61,803 nt of DNA from an uncultured Verrucomicrobia subdivision 3 bacterium (GCA_903884535.1 CAISEZ010000070.1:1-61803); one strand, 5' to 3'. Positions 45,133 to 54,088 are shown, counted from the first letter of the stretch. Made by a program: numbers and translations. Notes: generated from the letters alone by a model not told the origin.

Positions 45133-45170
45133 AAAAAAACAGGCCGTCGGGTGGACGGCCTGTTGATTTT
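45133..45170 (-). terminator. Intrinsic terminator between comB and a small basic protein gene
   Basis: A perfect 10-bp stem (ACAGGCCGTC at 45139-45148 and GACGGCCTGT at 45154-45163) with a 5-nt loop. On the minus strand it is followed by a run of seven T residues, a strong terminator for the small gene at 45177-45287. On the plus strand it is followed by TGATTTT and can also end the comB transcript. Confidence 0.85.
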
Positions 45171-45176
45171 ATCGCC

Positions 45177-45287
45177 TTAAGCTTTCTTGGGCGCGGCTTT
45201 TTTCTTCGTTTTGATCACGGCCTTTTTGCGCTTGATGTAAGCTTTACGGCGTTTTTTATGTTCGTCTTTGTTATGTTGTTTGCCCAT
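45177..45287 (-). CDS. 36-residue Lys/Arg-rich protein
   Basis: On the minus strand an ATG at 45287 opens a 36-residue frame beginning MGKQHNKDEHKKRRKAYIKR and ending KKKAAPKKA. More than half of the residues are Lys or Arg and there is no hydrophobic core, as in small ribosomal or nucleic-acid-binding proteins. A near-perfect intrinsic terminator sits 14 bp after the stop, and the next gene is divergent, so it is an independent transcription unit. I recall similar small basic proteins in verrucomicrobial genomes but cannot assign a family. Function is inferred only from charge: binding rRNA, mRNA or DNA. Confidence 0.75.
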   Translation of the reverse strand: MGKQHNKDEHKKRRKAYIKRKKAVIKTKKKAAPKKA

Positions 45288-45332
45288 ATGTGTCTTTACT
45301 TTTTATGCTGGTTACGATTTCGTGTGCGCACT

Positions 45333-45860
45333 ATGAATTTTTGTGCGCGACGATTCAATCTTTATTTGCTGTTTCCGCTGCTGCTGACGCTGGCGGCGGG
45401 CTGCGCCACGGACAAAAAAGACGAGAAATTGGGCGGCTTGCGCGTGCATATTGAAAGCTCCGCCAACGCGCCGGGCAGCGGCCAGGTCATTTCCGTGCTG
45501 CGCGACAAGCCGGTGAGCGTGACCGTCGGGCCTGAGCCGGTTCTGACCGAGGCCAATATCGTCGGCGCTAAATTACTCGAAACTCCGGGCGGATTTGCGG
45601 TGGAAGTGAAATTTGATCAAAGCGGCACTTGGCTGTTGGAACAATACACCGCGACGAATCCCGGCAAGCATTTTGTCATCTTCGGCCAGTGGGGCGACAA
45701 GCTGGCCACCACCCGTTGGCTGGCCGCGCCCATCATCACGCACCGCGTCGGCGACGGCGTGTTCTCCTTCACGCCAGACGCCGACCGCGATGAGATGACC
45801 CAACTGGTGCTGGGCCTGAACAATTTCGCCAAGAAAAAAGCCAAAGATTTGATGAAATGA
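45333..45860 (+). CDS. Lipoprotein with SecD P1-head-like domain
   Basis: This 175-residue protein starts at MNFCARRFNLYLLFPLLLTL and has a lipobox LAAGC, so it is a lipoprotein. The mature part (GGLRVHIESS, VLTEANIVGAKLLETPGGFAVEVKFDQSGTWLLEQYTATNPGKHFVIFG, GDGVFSFTPDADRDEMTQLVLGLNNF) resembles the periplasmic P1 head of SecD. There are no membrane helices of SecD, so it is a free-standing head-like module of unknown function. Upstream in-frame ATG codons exist but would bury the signal peptide. It overlaps the M23 peptidase gene by 4 bp (ATGA), suggesting a functional pair in the periplasm. Confidence 0.75.
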   Translation: MNFCARRFNLYLLFPLLLTLAAGCATDKKDEKLGGLRVHIESSANAPGSGQVISVLRDKPVSVTVGPEPVLTEANIVGAKLLETPGGFAVEVKFDQSGTWLLEQYTATNPGKHFVIFGQWGDKLATTRWLAAPIITHRVGDGVFSFTPDADRDEMTQLVLGLNNFAKKKAKDLMK

Positions 45861-46882
45861 TTTTCTCCGCTGTTTGCCGCGCGTTTTTTTTACCCGCGCT
45901 GATTGTTTTAATTTCCCGCGCCAGCCTGTTGGCCCAGACGCCGTTTCAATTTCCCACGGCGAATCACTTTTTGTATGAAAGCGGCAGCGAGCTGAAATTT
46001 CTCGCGCCTACCGCGCCAGACAAGCCGTGGACCAGCGGCAGTTTCGGCTGCGTCCGCAACAGCGAAACGCGGATGCACGAGGGCCTCGACATCCGGAGCC
46101 TCCAGCACGACCGGCGTGGTGAGCCGACCGACCCGGTTTTGGCCGCCGCCGCCGGCACGGTGGTTTATTTCAGCAAAAAGCCGGGGCTGTCGAATTACGG
46201 CAATTACATCGTCGTGCGGCACATCGTCGAAGGGCTGGAAATTTATTCGCTCTACGCGCATTTGAGCGAGGTGCGACCGGGGCTGGCCATCGGTCAAACG
46301 GTCAAAGCCGGCGAAGTGATTGCCACGATGGGCCGGACGTCCACCGCCGAGGTCATCACCAAGGACCGCGCGCATGTCCACTTTGAATTGAATGTGCTGA
46401 TCAACGACAATTTTGCGGCGTGGTTCAAGCGCAACAGCACGCCGGGCGAACGCAACGATCACGGGGAATGGAACGGGCAAAATCTGAACGGCGTGGACCC
46501 GCTGGAAATATTGCTCGCGGAACGCACCGGAAAATTCAGCGTGTTAAATTTTCTGCGCGGGCAGACGGAGCTGTGCCGCGTGCGGGTGCGGGCGACGAAT
46601 TTTCCGTATCTCAAACGTTACGCGCCGCTGGTCCTGAAAAATCCGCGCGCCGAAAAGGAGGGCGTGGCCGGCTACGAAATCGCGCTGAATTACAATGCCG
46701 TCGCCTTCGCGCTGATGCCGCTCGCCGCCTCGGAAATGAGAAGCACGGCCAAGTTTCAGCTTGTCTCGGTGAATGAAGCGGAGCAGCGGGCGCATCCGTG
46801 CCGCAAGCTCGTGGTGCAGCGCGGCCGCGGCTGGCAATTGACGGACAAAGGCCTTCGGGAATTGGAGATGCTGGTTTATTGA
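45857..46882 (+). CDS. M23 family peptidase (secreted)
   Basis: A 341-residue protein with a signal peptide (FFLPALIVLISRASLLAQ). The LytM/M23 domain shows RMHEGLDIRS (HxxxD zinc ligands), AAAGTVVYFSKKPGLSNYGNYIVVRH, YSLYAHLSEV, GQTVKAGEVIATMG and AHVHFELN (HxH). Such enzymes cut peptidoglycan cross-links or regulate amidases. A C-terminal domain of about 130 residues (RVRVRATNFPYLKRYAPLVL onwards) is not recognised. The start overlaps the SecD-like lipoprotein gene by 4 bp. Confidence 0.9.
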   Translation: MIFSAVCRAFFLPALIVLISRASLLAQTPFQFPTANHFLYESGSELKFLAPTAPDKPWTSGSFGCVRNSETRMHEGLDIRSLQHDRRGEPTDPVLAAAAGTVVYFSKKPGLSNYGNYIVVRHIVEGLEIYSLYAHLSEVRPGLAIGQTVKAGEVIATMGRTSTAEVITKDRAHVHFELNVLINDNFAAWFKRNSTPGERNDHGEWNGQNLNGVDPLEILLAERTGKFSVLNFLRGQTELCRVRVRATNFPYLKRYAPLVLKNPRAEKEGVAGYEIALNYNAVAFALMPLAASEMRSTAKFQLVSVNEAEQRAHPCRKLVVQRGRGWQLTDKGLRELEMLVY

Positions 46883-46934
46883 TTAAAAAAACGGTTGCGA
46901 ACACGGCGGTTGAGAATAATTTTACATCAACGCC

Positions 46935-47825
46935 ATGCGCCCACCAAAAAACAGCGTTCGCCAGCGGCGAGTTTTCGCCAGGGCGTTCACGTTGCTTGAA
47001 CTGTTGGTGGTGATTGCCATCATCGGCATTCTGGCGGCACTGTTGCTGCCGGCCTTGAGCAAGGCCAAGGCAACGGCAAAAAACATTGCCTGCCTGAGCA
47101 ACCTGAAACAGCTTGAGCTGTGCGTGCACCTTTATGTCGCGGATAACAATGATTATCTGGTGCCGAACAATTCCGTTGCCTCGTTAAGTTCGTTCGGAGT
47201 GACCGCCGATACGACGACCAAAGGCCTTTCGTGGTGTCTGGACGGCATTGACGGCACGAGCGCAGCCACGCAATCCAATCCTTCCAACATCGTCAATGGC
47301 CTGCTGTTTCAATACAACACGTCCGTTTCCATTTATCATTGTCCGGCCGACCAATCCACGCTGGAAACGCCAGATGGACTGCCGCTGTCGGAGTTGCGCT
47401 GGCGCAGTTACAACATGAGCCAGTCTATCAACGGTTATCCTGATTACATGCCTCCCGGCATGCCGTGGTGGTTTATGAGTTATTGGACAAATCTACCCTC
47501 CTGGAAAAAATTCACGCAAATCCGCCACCCGATTCCCAGCGAGCTGTTTGTCTTCATTGACGAAAATGAGAATACCATTTTTGACGGGCAGTTTGGCAAC
47601 GTCGGTGATCCACCGCTCCCGAATTACTCGCGCAATCAGTGGTGGGACATGCCGGCGAATCGCCACCGCCAGAGCGCGAACCTGACCTTCGCCGACGGCC
47701 ATGTCGAACACTGGAAATGGCGGGTGCCGATGATTTGCGACAGCTTTCCCCAGTATGTGCCGCCGGAACAAATGCCCGATTATCAGCGCGTCCTCAACGC
47801 GATGAAACAGCGCACGGACAATTGA
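46935..47825 (+). CDS. Prepilin-like protein with H-X9-DG C-terminus
   Basis: This 296-residue protein has a prepilin signal: a basic leader, then [30 protein letters not shown], with Ala instead of Gly at the cleavage position. The C-terminus contains [19 protein letters not shown], the H-X9-DG signature of the large DUF1559-like or type II secretion-like prepilin families that are greatly expanded in Planctomycetes and Verrucomicrobia. The globular part binds unknown partners. A -10-like TTACAT lies 7 bp before the ATG and there is no ribosome site. It stands alone, without pilus assembly genes. Confidence 0.87.
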   Translation: MRPPKNSVRQRRVFARAFTLLELLVVIAIIGILAALLLPALSKAKATAKNIACLSNLKQLELCVHLYVADNNDYLVPNNSVASLSSFGVTADTTTKGLSWCLDGIDGTSAATQSNPSNIVNGLLFQYNTSVSIYHCPADQSTLETPDGLPLSELRWRSYNMSQSINGYPDYMPPGMPWWFMSYWTNLPSWKKFTQIRHPIPSELFVFIDENENTIFDGQFGNVGDPPLPNYSRNQWWDMPANRHRQSANLTFADGHVEHWKWRVPMICDSFPQYVPPEQMPDYQRVLNAMKQRTDN

Positions 47826-47830
47826 TGCGC

Positions 47831-47865
47831 TTGGTTTATCCGGGACGGTAGTTTAAACTGGACGC
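47831..47865 (+). promoter_or_regulatory. Promoter abutting rlmN
   Basis: TTGGTT (47831-47836), a 17-bp spacer and TAAACT (47854-47859) are followed by 6 bp before the rlmN GTG at 47866. There is no ribosome site, so a leaderless message is predicted. Confidence 0.45.
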
Positions 47866-48987
47866 GTGCCGACCGACATTAAATCCCTGACCCGCGAAGA
47901 AATCGAAGCGCAGTTCAAAGCGCTGGAGCAGCCGGCGTATCGCGTGGCGCAATTGCTCGACTGGCTTTACGTTCGCCGCGCCGCGAGTTGGGATGCGATG
48001 ACGAACCTGCCGAAAAGCTTGCGCGAAAAATTGCGCGAACATTTTTCGCTGCAAACGCATGAGTTGGTGCGCAAGCAGGGTTCGCACGACACAACGCAGA
48101 AATTTCTCTGGAAGCTGGCCGACGGCGCGTTCATCGAAAGCGTCTTGATTCCGGCCAACCCCGCGCTTTACGGCGAGACCAGCGACCGGCACACGCTCTG
48201 CATTTCCACGCAGGTCGGCTGCGCCTACGGCTGCCGGTTTTGCGCGAGCGGGCTGGACGGTTGGAAGCGCAATCTCACGCCAAATGAAATCGTGGAACAA
48301 ATTTTGGCCGTCGAGCGCTGGCATGAAACCCAGCCGAAAGCCGCCGAACAAGAATTGATGACCGCGGCAACGGACAGCCGGCTCGTGAACAACATCGTCG
48401 TGATGGGGATGGGCGAGCCGCTGGCGAATTACGACAACCTGCTCAAGGCGCTGAAGATTTTGAATGCGCCGTGGGGCGGCGGCATCGGCGCGCGGAAGAT
48501 TACCATTTCCACCAGCGGCCTGGCGCCGCAGATCCGCATGTTGGCCAAGGAGCCGATGCAGTTCCGTCTCGCCATTTCGCTGCACGGCGCGACCGACGAG
48601 ACACGGAATAAAATCATGCCGGTCAACCGCAAGTATCCCCTCAAGGAACTGCTGTTTGCGTGCGAGGATTATCTGCACGAAAAAGGCCGGATGATCACGC
48701 TGGAATACATTTTAATCGCCGGCGTCAACGACGCCATTGCGGAGACGAAGCCGCTGGCCTCGCTGGCGAGAAAATTGTCCGCCAAAATCAATTTGATTCC
48801 TTACAATAAGGTGGACGGCCTGGCATGGGAGCGTCCCAGCGAAACCGTCTGCGAGGCGTTTCTGACCGCGCTCGAAAAGGAAAAAGTCATCGCCACCCTG
48901 CGCCGCGAAAAGGGCCACGACATTGATGCCGCCTGCGGCCAGCTGCGGCTGAAGACGGAACGTGAATTTGCAGCAATTGAAAAATGA
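47866..48987 (+). CDS. rlmN: 23S rRNA (adenine2503-C2)/tRNA methyltransferase
   Basis: RlmN is a radical-SAM enzyme that methylates C2 of A2503 in 23S rRNA and A37 of some tRNAs. The 373-residue protein has the [4Fe-4S] motif CAYGCRFC (C119, C123, C126), an N-terminal accessory domain, MGMGEPLANYDNLLKAL, STSGLAPQI and the C-terminal GHDIDAACGQLRLK with the methyl-carrying cysteine. Translation starts with GTG (47866), directly after a promoter-like sequence. It is cytoplasmic. Confidence 0.96.
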   Translation: MPTDIKSLTREEIEAQFKALEQPAYRVAQLLDWLYVRRAASWDAMTNLPKSLREKLREHFSLQTHELVRKQGSHDTTQKFLWKLADGAFIESVLIPANPALYGETSDRHTLCISTQVGCAYGCRFCASGLDGWKRNLTPNEIVEQILAVERWHETQPKAAEQELMTAATDSRLVNNIVVMGMGEPLANYDNLLKALKILNAPWGGGIGARKITISTSGLAPQIRMLAKEPMQFRLAISLHGATDETRNKIMPVNRKYPLKELLFACEDYLHEKGRMITLEYILIAGVNDAIAETKPLASLARKLSAKINLIPYNKVDGLAWERPSETVCEAFLTALEKEKVIATLRREKGHDIDAACGQLRLKTEREFAAIEK

Positions 48988-49019
48988 ACACGGCCGCAGA
49001 CGGGTGCGTCAGTCCGTGT

Positions 49020-49053
49020 TTTACATTTTTATTTTTTAACATTTAATTGTGTT
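49020..49053 (+). promoter_or_regulatory. Promoter abutting hisH
   Basis: TTTACA (49020-49025, 5/6 to consensus), a 16-bp A+T-rich spacer and TTTAAT (49042-49047, 5/6) are followed by 6 bp and then the hisH GTG at 49054. No ribosome site is present. This is one of the clearest leaderless layouts in the window. Confidence 0.6.
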
Positions 49054-49674
49054 GTGATCGCTTTACTCGACTACGGCTCCGGCAATCTGCGCAGCGTCCA
49101 TAAATCCCTGCTCAAGGTCGGCGCGGACGTGCGCCTCGTGCAGCGGCCCGAAGAAATCGGCGACGCCAGCGGCCTCGTGCTGCCCGGCGTTGGCGCGTTT
49201 GACGACTGCATCCACGCGCTGCGCCATCAGGGGTTGCTTGAGGCTGCGCGTGAATTCATCCGGACCGGCAAACCGTTTCTCGGCATTTGCGTCGGCTACC
49301 AGGCGCTGTTTGACAAGAGCGAGGAATTTAATTCCTGCGCCGCGGGTCTGGGCGTTTTCCAGGGCAACGTCGTCCGCTTCACGCAGCGGCCGGGCCTGAA
49401 GATCCCGCAAATCGGCTGGAACCAACTCGACATTGTGAAAACCGATTGTCCGCTCTACCGCGGCATCGCCAGCGGCAGCTACGTTTATTTCGTGCACAGT
49501 TTTTATCCACAACCAGTGGATGCGTCCATCGTTGCCACCCGCACGGATTATGGCGACACGTTTGCATCGTCGGTGTGGCACGACAATGTCTTTGCCACGC
49601 AATTTCACCCGGAAAAAAGCCAGAAGGTCGGGTTGCAACTGCTGAAAAACTTTGTGGATTTGACCCGCAGTTAA
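49054..49674 (+). CDS. hisH: Imidazole glycerol phosphate synthase, glutaminase subunit
   Basis: HisH releases ammonia from glutamine for HisF in histidine synthesis. The 206-residue class I amidotransferase has LDYGSGNLRSVHKSL, LPGVGAFDDC, the nucleophile Cys79 in FLGICVGYQ and the His/Glu pair in TQFHPEKSQ. It uses a GTG start. hisF, hisA and the rest of the pathway are not adjacent; the next gene encodes an unrelated lipoprotein, so its genes are dispersed at least in part. Confidence 0.94.
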   Translation: MIALLDYGSGNLRSVHKSLLKVGADVRLVQRPEEIGDASGLVLPGVGAFDDCIHALRHQGLLEAAREFIRTGKPFLGICVGYQALFDKSEEFNSCAAGLGVFQGNVVRFTQRPGLKIPQIGWNQLDIVKTDCPLYRGIASGSYVYFVHSFYPQPVDASIVATRTDYGDTFASSVWHDNVFATQFHPEKSQKVGLQLLKNFVDLTRS

Positions 49675-49684
49675 ATCTTTGCGG

Positions 49685-50302
49685 ATGAAACCAATGAACA
49701 ATCCCATCGCCCTACTCGCCACTGCGCTGCTCGGCATCGGTTTGACCGGCTGCGCGACGCACAAATCGGTTGCCGCCGTGGGTCAAGGTTATGAGGAAGT
49801 GTCGCATCCCAACCATGCCATGATTGACGAACCACCGCCGCCGCGCGTTTCGTTTCAGCATCGGAGCGCGGATGGCAAGGTCACCCAGATCTGGCCGTCA
49901 TTGTATGGTGCCAGCGAAGTTATTAAAGGCGATCTGGCCATTTTTGTCGGGGACAAAGCATATCTGGAACCGGATAAAGTCACCCATCCCCGGCTGTTTG
50001 CCGTGCAACCTCCGGCTCTGCCGTTGGACATCACTGACGAAGTGTTGTGGCGCTGGTCCAAGTTTGCCGGCAAAGATTTTGCGATGGCACTGGAAAAATT
50101 TACCGTTGTCACTCCCGGCGAAACGAACGGCGAGCTGGTCTTGCATCTGGAATTTTATTCGGAGGATCAAACCTGGCCGGATCAGGGCGATTTGCAGTTG
50201 GACTGGAACCAGGTGTCGGAAATCATGCACGCCGTGAAGGCAAAAGGTGTTCTGGAAAAAGATTTGCGCTGGGACACGCTCTACATCGGGGAAAAATTTT
50301 GA
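49685..50302 (+). CDS. Lipoprotein of unknown function
   Basis: An approximately 205-residue lipoprotein: MKPMNNPIALLATALLGIGL leads to a lipobox (LTGC). The mature part is rich in acidic residues and contains VSFQHRSADGKVTQIWPSLYG, DLAIFVGDKAYLEPDKVTHP and EFYSEDQTWPDQGDLQLDW. No family is recognised. ATG codons at 49685 and 49694 are both possible. It follows hisH by 10 bp, so the two may share a transcript without an obvious functional link. Confidence 0.7.
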   Translation: MKPMNNPIALLATALLGIGLTGCATHKSVAAVGQGYEEVSHPNHAMIDEPPPPRVSFQHRSADGKVTQIWPSLYGASEVIKGDLAIFVGDKAYLEPDKVTHPRLFAVQPPALPLDITDEVLWRWSKFAGKDFAMALEKFTVVTPGETNGELVLHLEFYSEDQTWPDQGDLQLDWNQVSEIMHAVKAKGVLEKDLRWDTLYIGEKF

Positions 50303-50404
50303 GGCGCCTCGCGGTTAACGTTTTTATCACACTTGCATTTCCTGCCCCCGTGTTGCAACTTGGAGCCAGAAATTAGGCGTTTCACTTTAACCGATTAAAT
50401 TATT

Positions 50405-51013
50405 ATGGCTCACGAACTTCCCGCGCTGCCTTACGACAAGGCCGCCCTCGAACCCCACTTTGACGCGTTGACGATGGAAATCCATCACGACCGCCATCAC
50501 AAGGCGTATGTGGACAACCTCAACAAAGCCATCGCCGGCAATGCCGCGCTGGAAGCCAAGTCGCTTGAACAGATCATCAAGGATTTGAGCGTTGTCCCCG
50601 ACGCTGTGCGCGGCCCCGTGCGCAACAACGGTGGCGGTCACTGGAATCATTCCTTTTTCTGGAAAATTCTCGGTCCGAACGCCGGCGGCGCGCCGACGGG
50701 CAAGCTCGCGGACGACATCAAAGCCGCGTTCGGCAGCTTCGATGATTTCAAGGCCAAGTTTGAAGCCGCCGGCATCGGCCGTTTCGGCAGCGGCTGGGTT
50801 TGGCTCGTGGCCAATAGCGGCAAACTGGAGATTGTCTCCACACCCAATCAGGACAATCCGCTCATGGGCAAAGCCATCGCCGGTTGCGAAGGCACGCCGC
50901 TCATCGGCTGCGACGTGTGGGAACACGCCTACTATTTGAAATACCAGAACAAGCGCGCCGACTTCCTGAAGTCCTTTTGGAACGTGGTGAACTGGAACGC
51001 GGTGAAATACTGA
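50405..51013 (+). CDS. sod: Fe/Mn superoxide dismutase
   Basis: This enzyme dismutates superoxide to hydrogen peroxide and oxygen. The 202-residue protein has the four metal-ligand blocks: [12 protein letters not shown] (His27), [11 protein letters not shown], and [19 protein letters not shown] (Asp and His). No signal peptide is present, so it is cytoplasmic. Iron versus manganese preference cannot be decided from the motifs. A strong intrinsic terminator follows 34 bp after the stop. A-T-rich sequence (TTAAAT at 50395-50400) precedes the ATG; there is no ribosome site. Confidence 0.96.
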   Translation: MAHELPALPYDKAALEPHFDALTMEIHHDRHHKAYVDNLNKAIAGNAALEAKSLEQIIKDLSVVPDAVRGPVRNNGGGHWNHSFFWKILGPNAGGAPTGKLADDIKAAFGSFDDFKAKFEAAGIGRFGSGWVWLVANSGKLEIVSTPNQDNPLMGKAIAGCEGTPLIGCDVWEHAYYLKYQNKRADFLKSFWNVVNWNAVKY

Positions 51014-51047
51014 ACCGCGCGGCGAGTTGCCGCTCCCAATTAAAAGC

Positions 51048-51084
51048 AAAACGCGCCGACGAAAATCGGCGCGTTTTTTATTTT
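51048..51084 (+). terminator. Intrinsic terminator after sod
   Basis: AAAACGCGCCGA (51048-51059) pairs with TCGGCGCGTTTT (51066-51077) around a 6-nt loop and is followed by TTATTTT. It is a perfect 12-bp stem with a T-rich tail, so it likely ends sod transcription before the membrane protein gene. Confidence 0.85.
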
Positions 51085-51171
51085 GTGGAACCGGGCAACT
51101 GCTTCGCCGGCATTTTGCGACAGGGAAAACAAAAATCTTTTATCACCCGCGGTAACGGTTATTTTTCGGCC

Positions 51172-52797
51172 ATGCCGCCAGCCAAAAACGCGCCCGCAAA
51201 GAAGTCCTTCCTTTTGCATCGAGCGTTGGTTGTTTGTGTGATTTGCTTCGCCGTTTTCCAGTTTTCCAAAAATGACACCGACATTGATCTTTGGGGTCAT
51301 GTCATCTTTGGCCAGGAATTTCTGAATACCGGCCATCTCGCACGCACCGAACCGTATTCGTGGACCGCCAACGGCCAGCCGTGGATCAACCACGAAATCA
51401 TCGGCGAAGTCGCGCTTGGCCTTGCGCATCGCGTGCTCGGTGGCACGGGCTTGCTGCTGCTAAAATTATTTGCCGGCCTGCTGACCTTCGGCATCGTCCT
51501 GGCCATCGCGCGCAAGCCAATGAATCCCGGCGCACGGCTTATCGCGTGGGCGTTCGGCGCCTTGGCGGCCATGGAAATGTCTTACGGTTTTGCCGCGCGA
51601 CCGCAGATTTTTACCGCGCTCGCACTGGCGGTTGAACTGTGGATTCTCCGGCAGATCCACATCGGGAAACGCCGTTGGGCGCTGGCCTTGCCCATCTTGT
51701 TTGGCGTCTGGATCAACACCCACGGCGGTGTTCTCGCCGGCATCGTTTTGCTGGTTGTCACCACGCTCGCCACGTTCGCGCAAAATTTTAGCCGCCAAAT
51801 TGTGCCGGCATATTTTCGTTTGCGCATTGCGGCGCCCGCGCCGGCTGGGGCAATTCCATTGCTCATATTCACCAGTGTTGTATCGGCGGCCGCTCTGCTC
51901 ATCAATCCCTACGGTTTTGAACTCGTCCGCTGGCTCGCCGCCAGCGTGCTGTGGTTGCGCCCCCAAATCGGCGAATGGAATCCAGTGCCATTCACCGGCG
52001 ACCACGCGGCTTTTTTTCTGTGCGTCGCTATTGCCGCCGCCAGTTTTCTGTTTTCGCGCCGCTCAATCATGCTGTGGGAACTGGCCGTGACCGCTGCGCT
52101 GGGGTTCATGGCCTTTCGGTCCGCCCGCCACACACCGTTGTTTTGCATTGCCGCGCTCGCCTTCGTCCCGCCGCACCTCGCCGCTGCGCTGAAACGCTTT
52201 CATTATTTCTTCACGCGTTTGCTGGTTTTGTTTCGCAATCCTGTCGTTCAGCATTTTTCGACGGCTTTTCTCGCCGCCGTTTCGCTGGGAATTATTTTTG
52301 CCGCCGGCACGCGGGAACGTCCCTGGACGATGGAGATTCCGTGTAAAAAATATCCGGTCGCCGCGCTGGCTTTTATCAAGCAACACGAATTACATGGCAA
52401 CCTGCTCGTTTTTTTTGATTGGGGCGAGGAGTGCATCTGGGAACTGCCCGACAGCCGCGTCTCGATTGATGGCCGGCTGGACACCTGCTATCCCCGCGAA
52501 GTTTTCGCCGCCCAATGGAATTTTTACAATGCCGATATGACCCGCCAGCCGGTGCTGGATCTCGGGCCGGCGGATTTTGCCCTGCTCCCGCCGAACATGG
52601 CCGGGGCGGGAATGCTGTGGAAAGAACGAGGCTGGCAGCCGGTTTACCTGGATGACGTGGCGGTGGTGCTGGTGAAAAACCTGAAGCAATTTCCCCGGCT
52701 CGCCGGCTTACAAGCCACCGTGCATGGCTCAGCGGATGCCACCCAAGGCCGGGCCGTTTTTCCGGATGCGTCATCGGCCCGCATCACGAAACCGTGA
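51172..52797 (+). CDS. Polytopic membrane protein, GT-C-like, unknown substrate
   Basis: A 541-residue protein with about 10-12 membrane helices. The first periplasmic loop reads NDTDIDLWGHVIFGQEFLNTGHLARTEPYSW, which has the acidic and aromatic layout of GT-C glycosyltransferases. WINTHGGVLAGIVLLVV and a soluble C-terminal domain (VAALAFIKQHELHGNLLVFFDWGEECIWELPDSRVSIDGR) follow. I know similar unassigned proteins from Planctomycetes and Verrucomicrobia. ATG at 51172 was chosen; the frame runs upstream over sod and its terminator. A -10-like TATTTT sits 6 bp before the ATG. Confidence 0.75.
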   Translation: MPPAKNAPAKKSFLLHRALVVCVICFAVFQFSKNDTDIDLWGHVIFGQEFLNTGHLARTEPYSWTANGQPWINHEIIGEVALGLAHRVLGGTGLLLLKLFAGLLTFGIVLAIARKPMNPGARLIAWAFGALAAMEMSYGFAARPQIFTALALAVELWILRQIHIGKRRWALALPILFGVWINTHGGVLAGIVLLVVTTLATFAQNFSRQIVPAYFRLRIAAPAPAGAIPLLIFTSVVSAAALLINPYGFELVRWLAASVLWLRPQIGEWNPVPFTGDHAAFFLCVAIAAASFLFSRRSIMLWELAVTAALGFMAFRSARHTPLFCIAALAFVPPHLAAALKRFHYFFTRLLVLFRNPVVQHFSTAFLAAVSLGIIFAAGTRERPWTMEIPCKKYPVAALAFIKQHELHGNLLVFFDWGEECIWELPDSRVSIDGRLDTCYPREVFAAQWNFYNADMTRQPVLDLGPADFALLPPNMAGAGMLWKERGWQPVYLDDVAVVLVKNLKQFPRLAGLQATVHGSADATQGRAVFPDASSARITKP

Positions 52798-52873
52798 CTC
52801 AAGACTGAAAGTTCAGCCCGAAAATTTGAGAATTCAAACCGGTCATCGGCTGCTACGCATGAGAACACGCCTG

Positions 52874-53101
52874 CTATTTGAAATTTCCCTTCGACAAAAG
52901 CCCTCTAACCATTATCACGCCCAGCAAAATCAAGGACGATGTTATTAACGCCAACGACCATCCTTCGGCAACAGAATATTCATCACTCATGCCAAACATT
53001 GCCAATAAAGCATAAATCGACATACAAACACCGACAAAAATACAACCGAAACCAAAAATCCGATATGCACAATTCAAAATAGCCGAGTGTGATAATTTCA
53101 T
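52874..53101 (-). CDS. Small two-helix membrane protein
   Basis: This 75-residue frame starts MKLSHSAILNCAYRIFGFG and has two membrane helices (GCIFVGVCMSIYALLAMFG and LALITSSLILLGVIMVRGL). Its base composition is A+T-richer than the neighbours. It is downstream of panD on the same strand (about 50 bp). No family is recognised. An ATG at 53137 would add 12 residues. Confidence 0.55.
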   Translation of the reverse strand: MKLSHSAILNCAYRIFGFGCIFVGVCMSIYALLAMFGMSDEYSVAEGWSLALITSSLILLGVIMVRGLLSKGNFK

Positions 53102-53152
53102 TTTTTCCTGCGGCACATATTTTAAATTGCATCGCATTTAGAGGAACATAAA

Positions 53153-53515
53153 TCAAATCCCACGCGTATCCACAATCTTGTTCCCCTTGCCAAGCACAAT
53201 CACGCGCGGCTTCCACTTCTTCGCCTGCTTCTGGCTCACCGAGCAAAAACTCATGATGGTCAGCACGTCGCCCTTTTTGCCAAGGTGGGCAACCGCGCCG
53301 TTCAGGATGATCTCGCCGGTGCCTTTCTTGCCCCGGATGGCGTAGGTTTCCCAACGGTTGCCGTTGGCCATGTTGCCGCAGAGAATTTTTTCATATTCCT
53401 GCAAACCGCACTGGTCCATCAGATCGCTCGAAATGGTAAGGCTGCCTTCATAATTCACGTCGCCGCCGGTGACGGTGGCGCGATGGATCTTGGATTTGAG
53501 CAAAAAAATGTCCAT
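53153..53515 (-). CDS. panD: Aspartate 1-decarboxylase
   Basis: PanD makes beta-alanine for pantothenate and coenzyme A synthesis. The 120-residue proenzyme self-cleaves between Gly24 and Ser25 in NYEGSLTIS to form its pyruvoyl cofactor; both residues are in the canonical positions. KSKIHRATVT, YAIRGKKGTGEIILNGAVAHLGKKGD and VIVLGKGNKI are the typical segments. It starts 3 bp after pabA/trpG, so the two are one transcript; both serve cofactor synthesis. panB and panC are absent here. Confidence 0.96.
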   Translation of the reverse strand: MDIFLLKSKIHRATVTGGDVNYEGSLTISSDLMDQCGLQEYEKILCGNMANGNRWETYAIRGKKGTGEIILNGAVAHLGKKGDVLTIMSFCSVSQKQAKKWKPRVIVLGKGNKIVDTRGI

Positions 53516-53518
53516 GAG

Positions 53519-54088
53519 CTATTTCAATTTCAAAAAGTTTTTCAAGATCGTCCGGCCGCTCTCGGTCAAAATGCTTTCGGGATGAAACTGCACGCCCCAG
53601 ATCGGCAGGGTCTTGTGTTTCACGCCCATGATTTCGCCTTCGTCGGTCTCGGCGGTGATTTCCAAAACGTCCGGCAGCGTGTCGCGTTTGATGACGAGCG
53701 AATGATACCGCGTGGCCAGAAACGGATTGGGCATGCCGGCGAACAAATCTTTTCCGTTGTGCTTAATCGGCGAGACTTTGCCGTGCATCATCCGGTAATT
53801 GACGACGACTTCCGCGCCAAACGTATGGCCGATGCACTGGTGGCCGAGGCACACGCCAAAAATCGGGATGCCTTCGCCGGCAAATGTGCGGATGACGTCA
53901 TTGGACAATCCGGCTTCGCGCGGCGAGCACGGCCCCGGCGAGACGAGAATGCGCTCCGGCTTAAGCGCACGGATTTGCTCGACGGAAATCTCGTCGTTGC
54001 GCCGCACCTGCAAGTCCGCGCCCAGCTCGCCCAGATATTGCACGAGGTTATAGGTGAACGAATCGTAGTTGTCCAAAACCAGAATCAT
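53519..54088 (-). CDS. pabA: Aminodeoxychorismate/anthranilate synthase glutaminase component
   Basis: A class I glutamine amidotransferase of 189 residues that supplies ammonia to PabB or TrpE. It has [29 protein letters not shown], the nucleophile Cys in [12 protein letters not shown], and the His/Glu pair in [12 protein letters not shown]. PabA and TrpG cannot be separated by sequence and one protein may serve both folate and tryptophan synthesis. ATG at 54088 fits the family N-terminus; a TTG at 54100 would add four residues. panD follows after 3 bp. Confidence 0.92.
   Translation of the reverse strand: MILVLDNYDSFTYNLVQYLGELGADLQVRRNDEISVEQIRALKPERILVSPGPCSPREAGLSNDVIRTFAGEGIPIFGVCLGHQCIGHTFGAEVVVNYRMMHGKVSPIKHNGKDLFAGMPNPFLATRYHSLVIKRDTLPDVLEITAETDEGEIMGVKHKTLPIWGVQFHPESILTESGRTILKNFLKLK

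Noticed and set aside
50884..51171. Upstream extension of the membrane protein gene across sod
   Set aside because: The extension overlaps the sod coding sequence and a strong terminator and is unlike any protein. The start was moved to the ATG at 51172.
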